Assembly: GCA_018267675.1 (NCBI GenBank)
Contig: JAFDYA010000059.1
Span: 1-52,824 of the forward strand
Reading direction: 5' to 3'
Source of the DNA: Bacteroidota bacterium
GTDB taxonomy: Bacteria > Bacteroidota > Bacteroidia > Chitinophagales > Chitinophagaceae
Length of the DNA stretch: 52,824 nt
Part shown: positions 36,201 to 44,573 of the stretch, piece by piece
How positions within the stretch are numbered: position 1 is the first letter of the stretch
Layout of the letters: every line of letters begins with the position of its first letter
Program-made: the position numbers and the translations under genes
The notes under the pieces: model-generated
What the model was told of the DNA's origin: nothing
The model's input: the letters and a program-made list of their open reading frames with translations, nothing else
The model's database searches: none

Positions 36201-39200
36201 TACCAGAATAAGTACCGGGGGAGCTAACAAAACTGTTCGATTCAAACGAGCCATCCAGCAATGGTGCAGCATGCAATTGAATTACCGGAACCGAATCAAT
36301 CGGTACTGTCAACAATTCACTCGGCATTGGGCCATCTGCCAGATTGTGTGCGGTACCGAGGGAAGCATCTACTGGACGCTGGGTAGCTTGCCCATTGCTG
36401 AGCACCGGACTAAAGCTCTGCAAATACACGCCCCGTACCAACTTGGGTGGCTCAACATCATAATCCTCGGTGCCTATTTCCAGCCCAATACAAGCACTGA
36501 TTTCAAAGAAAAACAAATCAATACTTCCACAAACCTCGCCCTTCATATACACTTTTAGATCTGTAGTATTGGGAATTTGAGAAACCAGAACATCAAAGTT
36601 TCCTCGTGCACCAATACTCAAAATCAACAACCGAAGCTTCCCTTCAAAATACATGGTCCCAACTACAAGGAAGGGACTAAAGCTCACTCCAAAATGACAC
36701 CCAGCCGCTATTTTCAGATAGATACCAGAGTCTTCGTCGCCCAATATTATTGCCGCTTCAAGGCCTACTGCAATCGCTATGCCCTGTAGCTTTTTGTTCC
36801 TCAAAAATTGAGGAACCTTATTGCCAAATTTGGAATAATCCAGTTCATTACCTTGAATCATGAGGTAGGCAGAGCCCCGAACTATATCGAGAATGGTCGC
36901 ACTAGCAGGTTGTGCTATTGTACCAAGCCAAAAATGCCAATCACTCGGGTTGTTCCAATTAAAATACAGCTCAATCGGCAGGGTAATGGCCAATACCTGT
37001 TCGATTGAAAAATTGAGCATTACGCCCAAAGTCATTTGACCACGCCCAAAGTCAATATCCAAAATGCCGATAATCCCCACTTGAAGGGTTGTCGCAGGAG
37101 TAGCCGGATTGGACGGTAGTACGGAGATTATCTTGGCCTTCACCATGATTAGAATCCGCGGCCCGGGAAGTTCCAAGACAAACATCCCCTGTAGGTTCAG
37201 GGTAAACCCACCTTCTGCAGTGCCCAACAAGACACCCACGCCAAAGCTCCATCTATCCAAAGCCATCCCCCAAAGCGGCGTAGTCCCATTGCGCAATTTT
37301 GTGGGGTCACCATCAGCATTGATTAACCACCGAAGTGCAGGACCTACTGCACTTGTTGGGTCGCGAGCAGGCTCCAGTCGGCGATAGTGCATTGCAAAAA
37401 CCCCGAGGAATCCATAAATCCCAAGCCCAGTAGCACCAAGAATGATAGGGGTAGGAAATTCTACTCTTAGTCCTAAAAATACACTGACTGCTTCCCGCTT
37501 AGTCACCGGATCGTTCAGAGTTCCCACACCAAGATTGGCCGCAATTCTGATTTTTAATGAGACCAGGGTAATGTCCACACCCCCTTGTATTCCTTTCGCG
37601 TCAATTTCTCGGTAGCCCTCGTCGGGATTATTGGGATTAACGGGTACCTGCACCTTTCCATTGATTATTTCTACAAAGCCACTACCAATAATAACCCCAG
37701 GTATATTGACTCGTACACCACTCGGTAGTATTTGTGGCGGCCCCGCTGGATCTAATGGAATTTTAAGCTTAAACCGATCAACAGTTATGATACCTAGATC
37801 AACTTTTATTGCAAAATCCAACTCTAGGGTTACCGGGTTAAACCGCGCAATCCTCGCCCCTGCGATTGCAAACAACTGCCCTAGTGGATCAGGCAATCGA
37901 AACAAAGAGGGATCACTCAAATCGAGATCATAACCTCTGCTCGCGTCAAAAACAGGTGTATAAGTAAGCCCTTTGTAGGAAGACGTATCACTATAGTTTA
38001 AATTAAATCCAATGGCTTTGTACCGGGCCCGAAGTGGTGGCGGGAGCGGACTAGACGCGCCGGGCAAACGATCCTGACCAATCCCCAATTGCTCACAGAT
38101 AATATCAAACTGCACTTCATAATCAAACACCAAGCCTAAATCAAAACTCCTCAATGGCTCTCCTGATGCCGGTGTCACAAATCGTGTCCTTGCTTCGCCT
38201 CCGTGTAGGATAACTTTACGTGTCCGGAACACATTTAAGCCACCAATGGCAACAGGAACCCCTAAGCCAACAGCCAACGATATCCATGCTCCTGCATCAT
38301 CAGGATTATTGCCAACCGCTGTAGCCGAACTATTGATGATCGGTGCAAAAAGCAACAACGCGCCAAAGATGTTTTTTAGCCGATCATCCCGCTGGGCATT
38401 ATTGTCCATGTGCAGCAAACCGTCTGCATCATTTTCATCAGCATTCAATTTAAAAATCAGCGTAGTTTCATTTGTTGCCTGATCATACTGATAGGTCAAC
38501 TTAAACTCTACCAATCCATCATTGCTCATCGCCAGTGGCCCCGTCTCTCCCGACTCAGCCCTCAATCTGTCTTCCAACTCTGTCTCAAAGTCAATCTCAC
38601 CATAAAGTTCAAGAAGACTCAACCGGCCCATTTCTACTTTCACCCGTATCCCCAATTGTTTCAAAACAGGAGGAATGCTGTTGGGTAGGCTTGGCGCGGT
38701 AGGTGGGGCAGCCGGTGGCACAACAGCCGGTGGATTGCCGGGGGCATGGGCTGGCCGATTAATTGTTGCCGTGATATCATGCGCAGGTGCGACGGTACTA
38801 TTGAATGTTATTCGCACCATCCGATTGTCGGGTTGGTTGGAATATTGCAAATTATCATGACCGTTCGCGTGTGGGGTTATAGTCGCCGAAGGATATAGGG
38901 CTTGTAGCCTATTCTCCACTACTTGATTTCTTCTTTCCGAGAGTCTAAGGTCCGATGTGGCGCCACTCGGATCGTTGCTTGCCCAACCCTCCAGATGAAT
39001 ACTGCCTATCTCATCTGCTGCAGGAAAATTTACCACCTGACTATTCCAATCACTAGAAAAAACAGTGTCCGTAGTCGTCATGGGGTTATCAGAATAGCTA
39101 CTCAATTCAGCACTACTATTCGAAGGACGATTGTAGGTAAACCTAAGCTCCGGACTATTGGGCAATGCCGCTGCTGTTCTTGCTTGGAAGCTTAAGGCAA

Positions 39201-40740
39201 CCGCAAGGTTGCTGTTGTTCGGAACATTCAACTGAATTGTTCGTTGGTTGGAATAGCTCTGTGGGCTTGGCCCTCCGGTAATGTTCACAGAAAATGGCTC
39301 CGCGCCCCGTACACGCAAGGTGACAAGATCGCTCGTCGCACTACCTTCAATTGTCAGTTCATGGCTCGAATCATTGCCTACAATATTGAACGGCTGTAAA
39401 CCCTCGAGTGGCTCACCCGATGGAGGATTATCCGCTTCAGTACCTTGCTGTGTCTGCGTTTCGGCAGCTTGTACCGTCACTTTTATGTATTCGCTACTTC
39501 GAAGAGTTGTCCCAACGCTAGCATCGGCTACACTGATAAATACATTGCGCTCCCCTACGGTATTAAATACTGCTGTCCGACTGGTATTGTCCCATACTTC
39601 GCTGCCATTATCCAAAACATGTATCGTATAGGGCGGCATTCCACCACTCACTTCAAGATGCATCACAGCTGCCTGCTGTACCGTGATAAAGCCTAGTGGT
39701 GCCGCGGATGGAGCACTTGACACTGCAGGAGTGATCACACCACGATGCAGACCGGCTACCCGATCAGCGCCGTTGTAAAATGTAGGTGTAGCTGAAAGAT
39801 TGCTGAGCGTTTCACTGGTATAAATATCCAATGCTGCTTCAAAACTTACTTCCCCGTCAAAAGATATCAGCGCATCGTTAAACCGAAGATTAAAGCCTAA
39901 GCCCTGATCGTTGCTGTAGTAAAGTAAAGCCTGACCAATGTATAGGCCGCGCCAATTCTCATCCACACCAAAGTGGTCTAGTATGTTTGCTGGTGTGTTC
40001 TGCGTACTGTTATCGATGACAACCTGATCAATACTAAAGGCAACATGCTCACTTTGATGCACGGCTATAGCAGGATTCATCCGAATCAATTCCCCCATAT
40101 CCAGATCTTGTGGCGCATCAAATCCACTTACTCCCCAGCTCTCAATATTGAATTGAGGATTCAGGTCGTTAGCATTATCCCCTTGGGTATAACTCAACAA
40201 TACCTTCGGCAAACTAATCACCACGCGCTCGTTGGCATGTGCGGGATCTATTTTCACCCGATTACTGGAAGGGTCTATTATTCCCGGTTTCCACTCCGCT
40301 CCAAGTGAAAAATTGAGTATATCCACCAATAGCTCAAGCCGGAACGCTACCGCCGGAAAATCCACAACCTCAAGCGTTGCGTCATCCATATCGGCATCTG
40401 TAGGCTGTGGGCGCAAATCATTCAATAAAGCAGAAACTTGAGGCAACTTTCCACCACCAGAACTATTATTTGCTGCACGATCCACAAACTCGGCGCCATC
40501 TCTCGGCACCATCATTCTAAAATTGAGGTTCCGTTTTTCCCAAGTAAACTGTGCTCCACTCGGTGCATTATGCACCACCTCCGCACTACCACTCCCATCA
40601 CCCTCAAAACTCAGAATCCCCGTATATACTACAAAATTGTCATCGTAAAAGGTATTGAGTTCATCTACACTTAATATCGATAAGTATTCCTGAACCTGTT
40701 GTGGTAGTTGAATGCCCACCAAATACTGTGGCGCTAACAA
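33292..40740 (-). CDS. Giant beta-rich protein with internal OmpA-like module
   Basis: This 2482-residue protein is the first gene of the large operon. Visible parts are: N-terminal beta region; a PKD/Ig-like segment about 350-425; an OmpA-like module about 565-645 with HLEGWASNDP and LRLSERRNQVVENRL; a Pro-rich linker about 657-690; and a long Gly/Ile/Leu-rich beta region about 850-1430 that reminds me of DUF6603 proteins (low confidence). The C-terminal 1000 residues are Cys-containing, for example KNCCIIFETGACEH. No signal peptide or T9SS tail is seen. The start is uncertain. TTG at 40740 opens the uninterrupted frame, but the only nearby ATG in the same frame is at 40762-40764 and is separated from it by a TGA at 40750-40752. 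Function is unknown. Confidence 0.72.
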   Translation of the reverse strand: MLAPQYLVGIQLPQQVQEYLSILSVDELNTFYDDNFVVYTGILSFEGDGSGSAEVVHNAPSGAQFTWEKRNLNFRMMVPRDGAEFVDRAANNSSGGGKLPQVSALLNDLRPQPTDADMDDATLEVVDFPAVAFRLELLVDILNFSLGAEWKPGIIDPSSNRVKIDPAHANERVVISLPKVLLSYTQGDNANDLNPQFNIESWGVSGFDAPQDLDMGELIRMNPAIAVHQSEHVAFSIDQVVIDNSTQNTPANILDHFGVDENWRGLYIGQALLYYSNDQGLGFNLRFNDALISFDGEVSFEAALDIYTSETLSNLSATPTFYNGADRVAGLHRGVITPAVSSAPSAAPLGFITVQQAAVMHLEVSGGMPPYTIHVLDNGSEVWDNTSRTAVFNTVGERNVFISVADASVGTTLRSSEYIKVTVQAAETQTQQGTEADNPPSGEPLEGLQPFNIVGNDSSHELTIEGSATSDLVTLRVRGAEPFSVNITGGPSPQSYSNQRTIQLNVPNNSNLAVALSFQARTAAALPNSPELRFTYNRPSNSSAELSSYSDNPMTTTDTVFSSDWNSQVVNFPAADEIGSIHLEGWASNDPSGATSDLRLSERRNQVVENRLQALYPSATITPHANGHDNLQYSNQPDNRMVRITFNSTVAPAHDITATINRPAHAPGNPPAVVPPAAPPTAPSLPNSIPPVLKQLGIRVKVEMGRLSLLELYGEIDFETELEDRLRAESGETGPLAMSNDGLVEFKLTYQYDQATNETTLIFKLNADENDADGLLHMDNNAQRDDRLKNIFGALLLFAPIINSSATAVGNNPDDAGAWISLAVGLGVPVAIGGLNVFRTRKVILHGGEARTRFVTPASGEPLRSFDLGLVFDYEVQFDIICEQLGIGQDRLPGASSPLPPPLRARYKAIGFNLNYSDTSSYKGLTYTPVFDASRGYDLDLSDPSLFRLPDPLGQLFAIAGARIARFNPVTLELDFAIKVDLGIITVDRFKLKIPLDPAGPPQILPSGVRVNIPGVIIGSGFVEIINGKVQVPVNPNNPDEGYREIDAKGIQGGVDITLVSLKIRIAANLGVGTLNDPVTKREAVSVFLGLRVEFPTPIILGATGLGIYGFLGVFAMHYRRLEPARDPTSAVGPALRWLINADGDPTKLRNGTTPLWGMALDRWSFGVGVLLGTAEGGFTLNLQGMFVLELPGPRILIMVKAKIISVLPSNPATPATTLQVGIIGILDIDFGRGQMTLGVMLNFSIEQVLAITLPIELYFNWNNPSDWHFWLGTIAQPASATILDIVRGSAYLMIQGNELDYSKFGNKVPQFLRNKKLQGIAIAVGLEAAIILGDEDSGIYLKIAAGCHFGVSFSPFLVVGTMYFEGKLRLLILSIGARGNFDVLVSQIPNTTDLKVYMKGEVCGSIDLFFFEISACIGLEIGTEDYDVEPPKLVRGVYLQSFSPVLSNGQATQRPVDASLGTAHNLADGPMPSELLTVPIDSVPVIQLHAAPLLDGSFESNSFVSSPGTYSGTGGSIQLSDEVKISYTLRSVTLQEDGAPYSDPGGKPPSVWRIDRPNNGSPTDTSIDLACFSHVPTTAPHAVERSTELNTNVTVRWQDACKQPAPPAPVLFTFCHQKIGYSINGWTLTGIPKPDPDGTVRTQPVNNQMRIYEPQSQKKFGTFDALLSETGYGACYGAKVLGVDKFNVNIPPSKERKCYKLTRKSKAFEQNPLVLDKSLVIFSASDKKSFYKRKIGFIDASKLTPFESPYRTHFRQIGETIGLSIREYMRIDFLVDGVDEVVLRFSSFNTRAQAQPRMVFSAYNAAGALLDKETFIDTSREEEVHTVSLAGDGIKHIIVYNRNFTGQFLEICYAGDRNAAMNMLKAAMPCFRTLQLPYCDKPDLKKQEIARKLIDPKWIKEYYDKQGKNCCIIFETGACEHIMFYGGLLNMPNRNTKTTTGTGSAGALAKLVIVEELDSEDNVLKSYNLAELIVDENVLPATDLPADWLNPALPWRPKVLPTAAYLHSGYFNLFAKILFVVKPSTEKTCRIRICNCIPELGLPILLVSAIETLQLSEVQHHAQVSEQLATDKTTLTGYLNGNSPVPLMKPNRNYRLAVSYTATVETRKKISDPWLVQSTKNMTEEFAFRTDAKPPLPLSPYVLGTLPVMDEPFHFYKDPLVVVFNDDAFLKMYQAYGKQLKAIIRGADGQPVFNSPEIVNSLTAIPAEVKTPYREAIEAMIAAGMLPCIGEMSFPTHAQFTPAFELKPLMPYTFDIELDPKEAVPANGSEQPLFRRAFKTSRFADLEEFVNSLAAQAIKHKALPTAFVGLPAAVPSPQPSVHILPDVEFESMLASAGIVPSATNESTSMTLCWCRNSDDFVPHSLLINASEPIWRQRIEAQKRTVLNPQNQEIDPAFKIYENTAVDCMVLRAKAGEHRISHFVRTTAGTRTLVVFKQQLIPDSGEACSIMVEQLASSFYSTPAKLLPLVTVSLNNKAPWED

Positions 40741-41399
40741 ATCAAATAGTCAGAATTTTCTCATAGCGAAGGGTATAAAAGAGTTAGTTTGAGGTTTAAG
40801 CGTCTAAATTTTTCTTCGTTCTTATTCTATTCTCGCAGATTCATCTTAAGCATAATAGTAGAAAATTAGTAACAGCATCAATAAAATGCATGTTTTTATA
40901 GTTCTTGTCGCCTAAATTAAAAATTAATTTTTTAAAACAAAAAAACAAATCTCAATTAGAAACTTTATACGTTACATATGATTTAATACAAGTCATTAAC
41001 TTGCCACAAATCAATGCATTATAAATAAAATCGCTATGATACAGTTTCCCAACTTTAATCAATTCAGACTAACTCAAGTCATCTACGATAAGAACCTTTG
41101 TAAAGAATTCTACCGGCAACAAGTAATACAGTTTGCGCAAGCATGCTATTCATTGCAGCACTTGTGGAATCTGGTATTTCAATTTCCGGGCTGTGTCCAA
41201 CTGCCTCTGTCGCCGCATTTGATCAGGTTTCGAAAATAAAAAGTGTTGCTCTAGTCTGAAAAAAAGAAAACATACTTGGTAGTATAATTCGGATCAGATT
41301 TACAATTCAAAAGGCAATCCAGATTCCGTAATAGACACGTTAGATTAAACTCGCGACACCTATCAACCGCCATCAAGAATAACGGTAACTATTGGGCAC
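40741..41399. other. AT-rich gene-poor stretch upstream of the large operon
   Basis: About 660 bases hold no convincing gene. Base content is clearly more AT-rich than the flanking genes, with runs of A and T near 40900-41030. A frame of 67 codons at 41036-41239 (plus) has no recognisable family. It should contain the promoter of the giant operon, but I found no clear TTTG-N19-TAnnTTTG pair. Confidence 0.6.
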
Positions 41400-41426
41400 A
41401 AAAAAAAGCTGCCCTTTGGACAGCTT
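41400..41426 (-). terminator. Intrinsic terminator after rpsP
   Basis: On the minus strand AAGCTGTCC pairs with GGGCAGCTT (one G-T pair) around a three-base loop. A run of eight T follows. It ends the rpsP transcript 25 bases after the stop codon. Confidence 0.92.
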
Positions 41427-41450
41427 CAAATAATCTTTGGCCGAAAAAAC

Positions 41451-41984
41451 CTACGCTTCAGGTGTAGCTTCTGTGCTTGCTACATCGGCAGATTCAACCG
41501 GAGCCGCTTCTTCAACAGCAGTAGCTTCGGCAGCCGCAGCAGTACGAGCAGCCATCTTTTCTTCCACCTTGGTAACGGAAGCTTTCACCACAGCATGGCG
41601 CTTTTCAGCTTTGCTCTTGCGGTGCGCTTCATCACGATCAATGACCAATTGTTCATGCTTACCGTTCCACTCTTCAAATTTGACACGAGCAGCAGCTTCG
41701 TCAAACAAGCCAAGTGCTGCACCCCGCATAAGATGCTTTAAATAAAGCACACCTTTGAAGGACAAAATCCGGCGGCAAGTGTTGGTTGGTTGTGCTCCTT
41801 CATTGAGCCAATACAACGCACGATCCCGATCAATGGAGACAGAAGCAGGGATGGTCAGTGGATTGTAGGTGCCAAGCTTTTCAATAAACTTTCCGTCACG
41901 GGGAGCGGTGCTATTGGCCACAACGATAAAGTAGAAAGGTCTTTTCTTAGACCCGTGCCTTTGGAGGCGAATTTTTACTGACAT
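41451..41984 (-). CDS. rpsP: 30S ribosomal protein S16 with long C-terminal tail
   Basis: S16 is a primary-binding protein of the small ribosomal subunit. The first 80 residues carry the family pattern: [20 protein letters not shown], then [13 protein letters not shown], and later [17 protein letters not shown]. The protein is 177 residues long, about twice the length in many bacteria. The tail is rich in Ala, Glu and Val from about residue 125. This long form is common in Bacteroidota. A TACCTTCG box at 42039-42046 lies upstream on the same strand, and ffh lies upstream of that. The terminator at 41400-41426 closes the unit. Confidence 0.97.
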   Translation of the reverse strand: MSVKIRLQRHGSKKRPFYFIVVANSTAPRDGKFIEKLGTYNPLTIPASVSIDRDRALYWLNEGAQPTNTCRRILSFKGVLYLKHLMRGAALGLFDEAAARVKFEEWNGKHEQLVIDRDEAHRKSKAEKRHAVVKASVTKVEEKMAARTAAAAEATAVEEAAPVESADVASTEATPEA

Positions 41985-42038
41985 AATTAATGGAAATTAA
42001 TTGTGTTAAGGGAATTGGTTTAAAAATAAAATAGTTCG

Positions 42039-42046
42039 CGAAGGTA
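42039..42046 (-). promoter_or_regulatory. Probable -7 promoter box for rpsP
   Basis: TACCTTCG on the minus strand, followed by CG, resembles TAnnTTTG with one base changed. The same ten-base string TACCTTCGCG occurs before ffh. The start codon follows 54 bases later. Confidence 0.4.
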
Positions 42047-42148
42047 AGGTAATTGTTCCTGTTTTTGGAAAACAATATTCCATAAATTTCTTTAAACATT
42101 TTTGCGAGAGGCACAGCAGCAATTCAAGCATCAAAAAATTTCAAAAAA

Positions 42149-43486
42149 TTAGCGCTTTCCCATCATGGGCAATCCCATTCCGGGCAAGCCCATCCCTTTC
42201 ATCTTCCCCATAGCGCCCATCATTTGCCGCATTTGCTCAAATTGTTTCATGAAGGCATTTACTTCTTGGATGTCTTTACCGGACCCTGCTGCAATCCTCT
42301 TCCTCCTACTTCCGTCGATGGCATCGGGATTATTGCGCTCATATGGTGTCATAGAATTGATCATCGCCTCAATCCCCTTGAATGCATCATCACTAATATC
42401 CAAATCCTTTACGGCTTTACCAATTCCTGGAATCATGCCCAGCAAATCTTTGATGTTGCCCATCTTTTTAATTTGCTGCAATTGATCTTTAAAATCTTCA
42501 AAGTCGAACTTGTTTTGCCGAATCTTCTTTTCCAATTTCTTGGCCGAGGCTTCGTCAAACTGATTTTGAGCCCGCTCCACCAAACTTGTGATATCGCCCA
42601 TCCCCAAGATCCGTTGGGCCATCCGCTCCGGATGAAACACATCCAAAGTATCCAACTTCTCTCCCCTACTCACAAACTTAATCGGCTTGTCCACCGTATA
42701 TTTTATCGTAAGTGCCGCACCACCGCGAGTATCACCATCCAACTTGGTTAATACAACCCCTGTAAAATCCAAACGGTCATTAAACGCCTTGGCAGTATTT
42801 ACCGCATCCTGACCGGTCATAGAATCCACGACAAACAAGATCTCTTGCGGGTTCAAAGCAGCTTTCAAATCAGCTACTTCCTGCATCATTTGTTCGTCAA
42901 CAGCTAAGCGACCCGCAGTGTCGATAATGACTACCCGATTGCCCTCTGCTTTGGCTTTGGCTAGGGCATCCTTAGCTATAGCCACCGGGTTCTTATTTTC
43001 CCGATCACTATACACCGGCACTTTTATCTGCTCCCCAAGCACATGCAATTGGTCTATCGCTGCCGGGCGATACACGTCACCCGCTACCAGCAAGGGATTC
43101 AACGATTTTTTTGTCTTCAAAAAATTGGCAAGCTTCCCGGAAAATGTCGTTTTTCCCGAGCCTTGCAGGCCTGCTATAAGAATAATTGTAGGCCGCGCAC
43201 TTAAATCCAATTCTGCAGCCTCACCACCCATCAATGCCGCCAGTTCATCTTTCACGATTTTCACCATGAGCTGCCCTGGCGAAATCGCATTGATTACCTT
43301 CTCGCCTGTTGCTTTCTCTTTGACTTTGTCGGTAAATTCTTTAGCAATTTTGAAGTTCACGTCCGCATCTACCAAAGCTCTGCGGATTTCTTTGATGGTA
43401 GCTGCTACATTTATTTCGGAAATGCGCCCCTCACCCTTCAACTGCTTAAACGCACCCTCTAACCGTTCACTAAGATTGTCAAACAT
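42149..43486 (-). CDS. ffh: Signal recognition particle protein Ffh
   Basis: Ffh binds signal sequences on nascent chains together with the 4.5S RNA and delivers them to FtsY at the membrane. The 445-residue protein has the N domain, then the GTPase domain with GLQGSGKTTFSGKLA, DTAGR and TKLDGDTRGGAAL, and then the methionine-rich M domain ending in GMGLPGMGLPMMGKR. The frame opens at 43570, but the ATG at 43486 gives the normal start MFDNLSERLEGAFKQLKGEG. The upstream 28 codons lack family character and include the promoter-like box at 43538-43545. Confidence 0.97.
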   Translation of the reverse strand: MFDNLSERLEGAFKQLKGEGRISEINVAATIKEIRRALVDADVNFKIAKEFTDKVKEKATGEKVINAISPGQLMVKIVKDELAALMGGEAAELDLSARPTIILIAGLQGSGKTTFSGKLANFLKTKKSLNPLLVAGDVYRPAAIDQLHVLGEQIKVPVYSDRENKNPVAIAKDALAKAKAEGNRVVIIDTAGRLAVDEQMMQEVADLKAALNPQEILFVVDSMTGQDAVNTAKAFNDRLDFTGVVLTKLDGDTRGGAALTIKYTVDKPIKFVSRGEKLDTLDVFHPERMAQRILGMGDITSLVERAQNQFDEASAKKLEKKIRQNKFDFEDFKDQLQQIKKMGNIKDLLGMIPGIGKAVKDLDISDDAFKGIEAMINSMTPYERNNPDAIDGSRRKRIAAGSGKDIQEVNAFMKQFEQMRQMMGAMGKMKGMGLPGMGLPMMGKR

Positions 43487-43537
43487 GAAAAAAAAGTTCT
43501 GTACCCTTAAATAAATTGGATGATAAAAAAATGGACG

Positions 43538-43571
43538 CGAAGGTAGAAAAATTAACCGTGCAACTGCCAAA
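43538..43571 (-). promoter_or_regulatory. Probable promoter for ffh
   Basis: TTTG (43568-43571) is followed after 22 bases by TACCTTCG (43538-43545) on the minus strand. The spacing is slightly long and the -7 box has C for T at one place, but both parts are present. The ATG lies 51 bases further. Confidence 0.4.
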
Positions 43572-43671
43572 ACTCTTCAAGACTTGGTTCAAATTTCCAA
43601 ACAAATAAAAGACTCCACTCCGCTAATACCTTTTATAGGATAATCAATCGGAAATACTACCCAATCTTATT

Positions 43672-43701
43672 TTTGAAAAAGAAGAAATAATTCGTTCTTT
43701 G
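43672..43701 (+). promoter_or_regulatory. Probable promoter for the outer membrane barrel gene
   Basis: TTTG (43672-43675), 18 bases, then GTTCTTTG (43694-43701). The TTTG ends of both boxes fit; the TA of the -7 box is not conserved. The ATG follows 35 bases later. Confidence 0.4.
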
Positions 43702-43736
43702 TACTACAAAATTCAACTCAACATAAACTATTTTCC

Positions 43737-44432
43737 ATGAAGATTTTCCGGATGCTTTTTGTCGCTTTCTGCGCTATTTCTTTCGCTACTCAGGCAAAAA
43801 ATGAACATCAGGATGCCGGACTAAAAATCGGATTGGCAGCAGGGGCAAACTTCACATCAATAAACACTGATGCTTTCAATGCAAAAATACCTGCTTCGCT
43901 TCCTAGCTTAAAGAAAAACATCGTCTCAATGAATGGCTCCTTCGACCTTTATTCAGAAGGCGAACCCTTGTACACGAACATTAACATTGCATCCATCCAA
44001 CGAAAAAGTGAACAGTCCGGAATCCGCCTGGAAGAATCGCTGGTCAATCTTGACATCAACCTTTGCTACATACCCCTTCTCTGGAAGAGCCGATATGTAT
44101 TTGGAGGCCTTGGGCTGGGGCAAATGACGTACACAGCTTCCTACTTTAGCGACCAACCTAACCTCAATTTTTCTACTGCAGCCGCAATACCAACCGGAGA
44201 ACGGAATTTTCGCTTAAAGCCCTTGTACTACCTCAATCTAAAGGCAGGATTTGTACAAAGTATTTCAAAAAAATTACCCTTCTCACTTGGCTTGGAAGCC
44301 GGATACCGCATCGGACTAAACAATCGGGAATGGGCACTTTATGGCAATAGCCTAAACAATAGTCCAAGCATGAATGCTAGTGGCCCATTTGCATCACTTT
44401 CAATTTATGTACTGGATCATTTCAAAAAATGA
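43737..44432 (+). CDS. Outer membrane beta-barrel protein
   Basis: This 231-residue protein begins with a signal peptide, MKIFRMLFVAFCAISFATQA. Alternating strands follow, as in the eight-to-ten-strand barrels (PorT/OmpW-like) common in this phylum. GLKIGLAAGANFTSI near residue 28-42 and the closing ASLSIYVLDHFKK fit that plan, although the last residue is Lys rather than the usual aromatic. The early part has KIPASLPSLKKN, a loop. No specific subfamily is recognisable, and no secretion partner gene lies next to it. The gene is followed by gapA. Confidence 0.72.
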   Translation: MKIFRMLFVAFCAISFATQAKNEHQDAGLKIGLAAGANFTSINTDAFNAKIPASLPSLKKNIVSMNGSFDLYSEGEPLYTNINIASIQRKSEQSGIRLEESLVNLDINLCYIPLLWKSRYVFGGLGLGQMTYTASYFSDQPNLNFSTAAAIPTGERNFRLKPLYYLNLKAGFVQSISKKLPFSLGLEAGYRIGLNNREWALYGNSLNNSPSMNASGPFASLSIYVLDHFKK

Positions 44433-44515
44433 TGGCGTCAGAGTCCTGCGTTACCCTTCAGTGCTCATCATAGAGTCGAAGCTGATGGAAATTAGGAAAA
44501 TTGCAACCTAGATTT

Positions 44516-44548
44516 TTTGAATGCACCCAAACAAAGTGCGTACTTTCG
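44516..44548 (+). promoter_or_regulatory. Promoter for gapA
   Basis: TTTG (44516-44519), 21 bases, then TACTTTCG (44541-44548). Only one base of the -7 box differs from TAnnTTTG. The ATG at 44574 follows after 25 bases. Confidence 0.6.
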
Positions 44549-44573
44549 CGCAAAATTTCAACAAAACCGTATT

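Noticed and set aside
41036..41239. A 67-codon frame in the AT-rich gap
   Set aside because: No family, promoter or plausible start context; probably chance in AT-rich DNA.
42224..42751. A 175-codon plus-strand frame opposite ffh
   Set aside because: Antisense of ffh, unconvincing start and composition.
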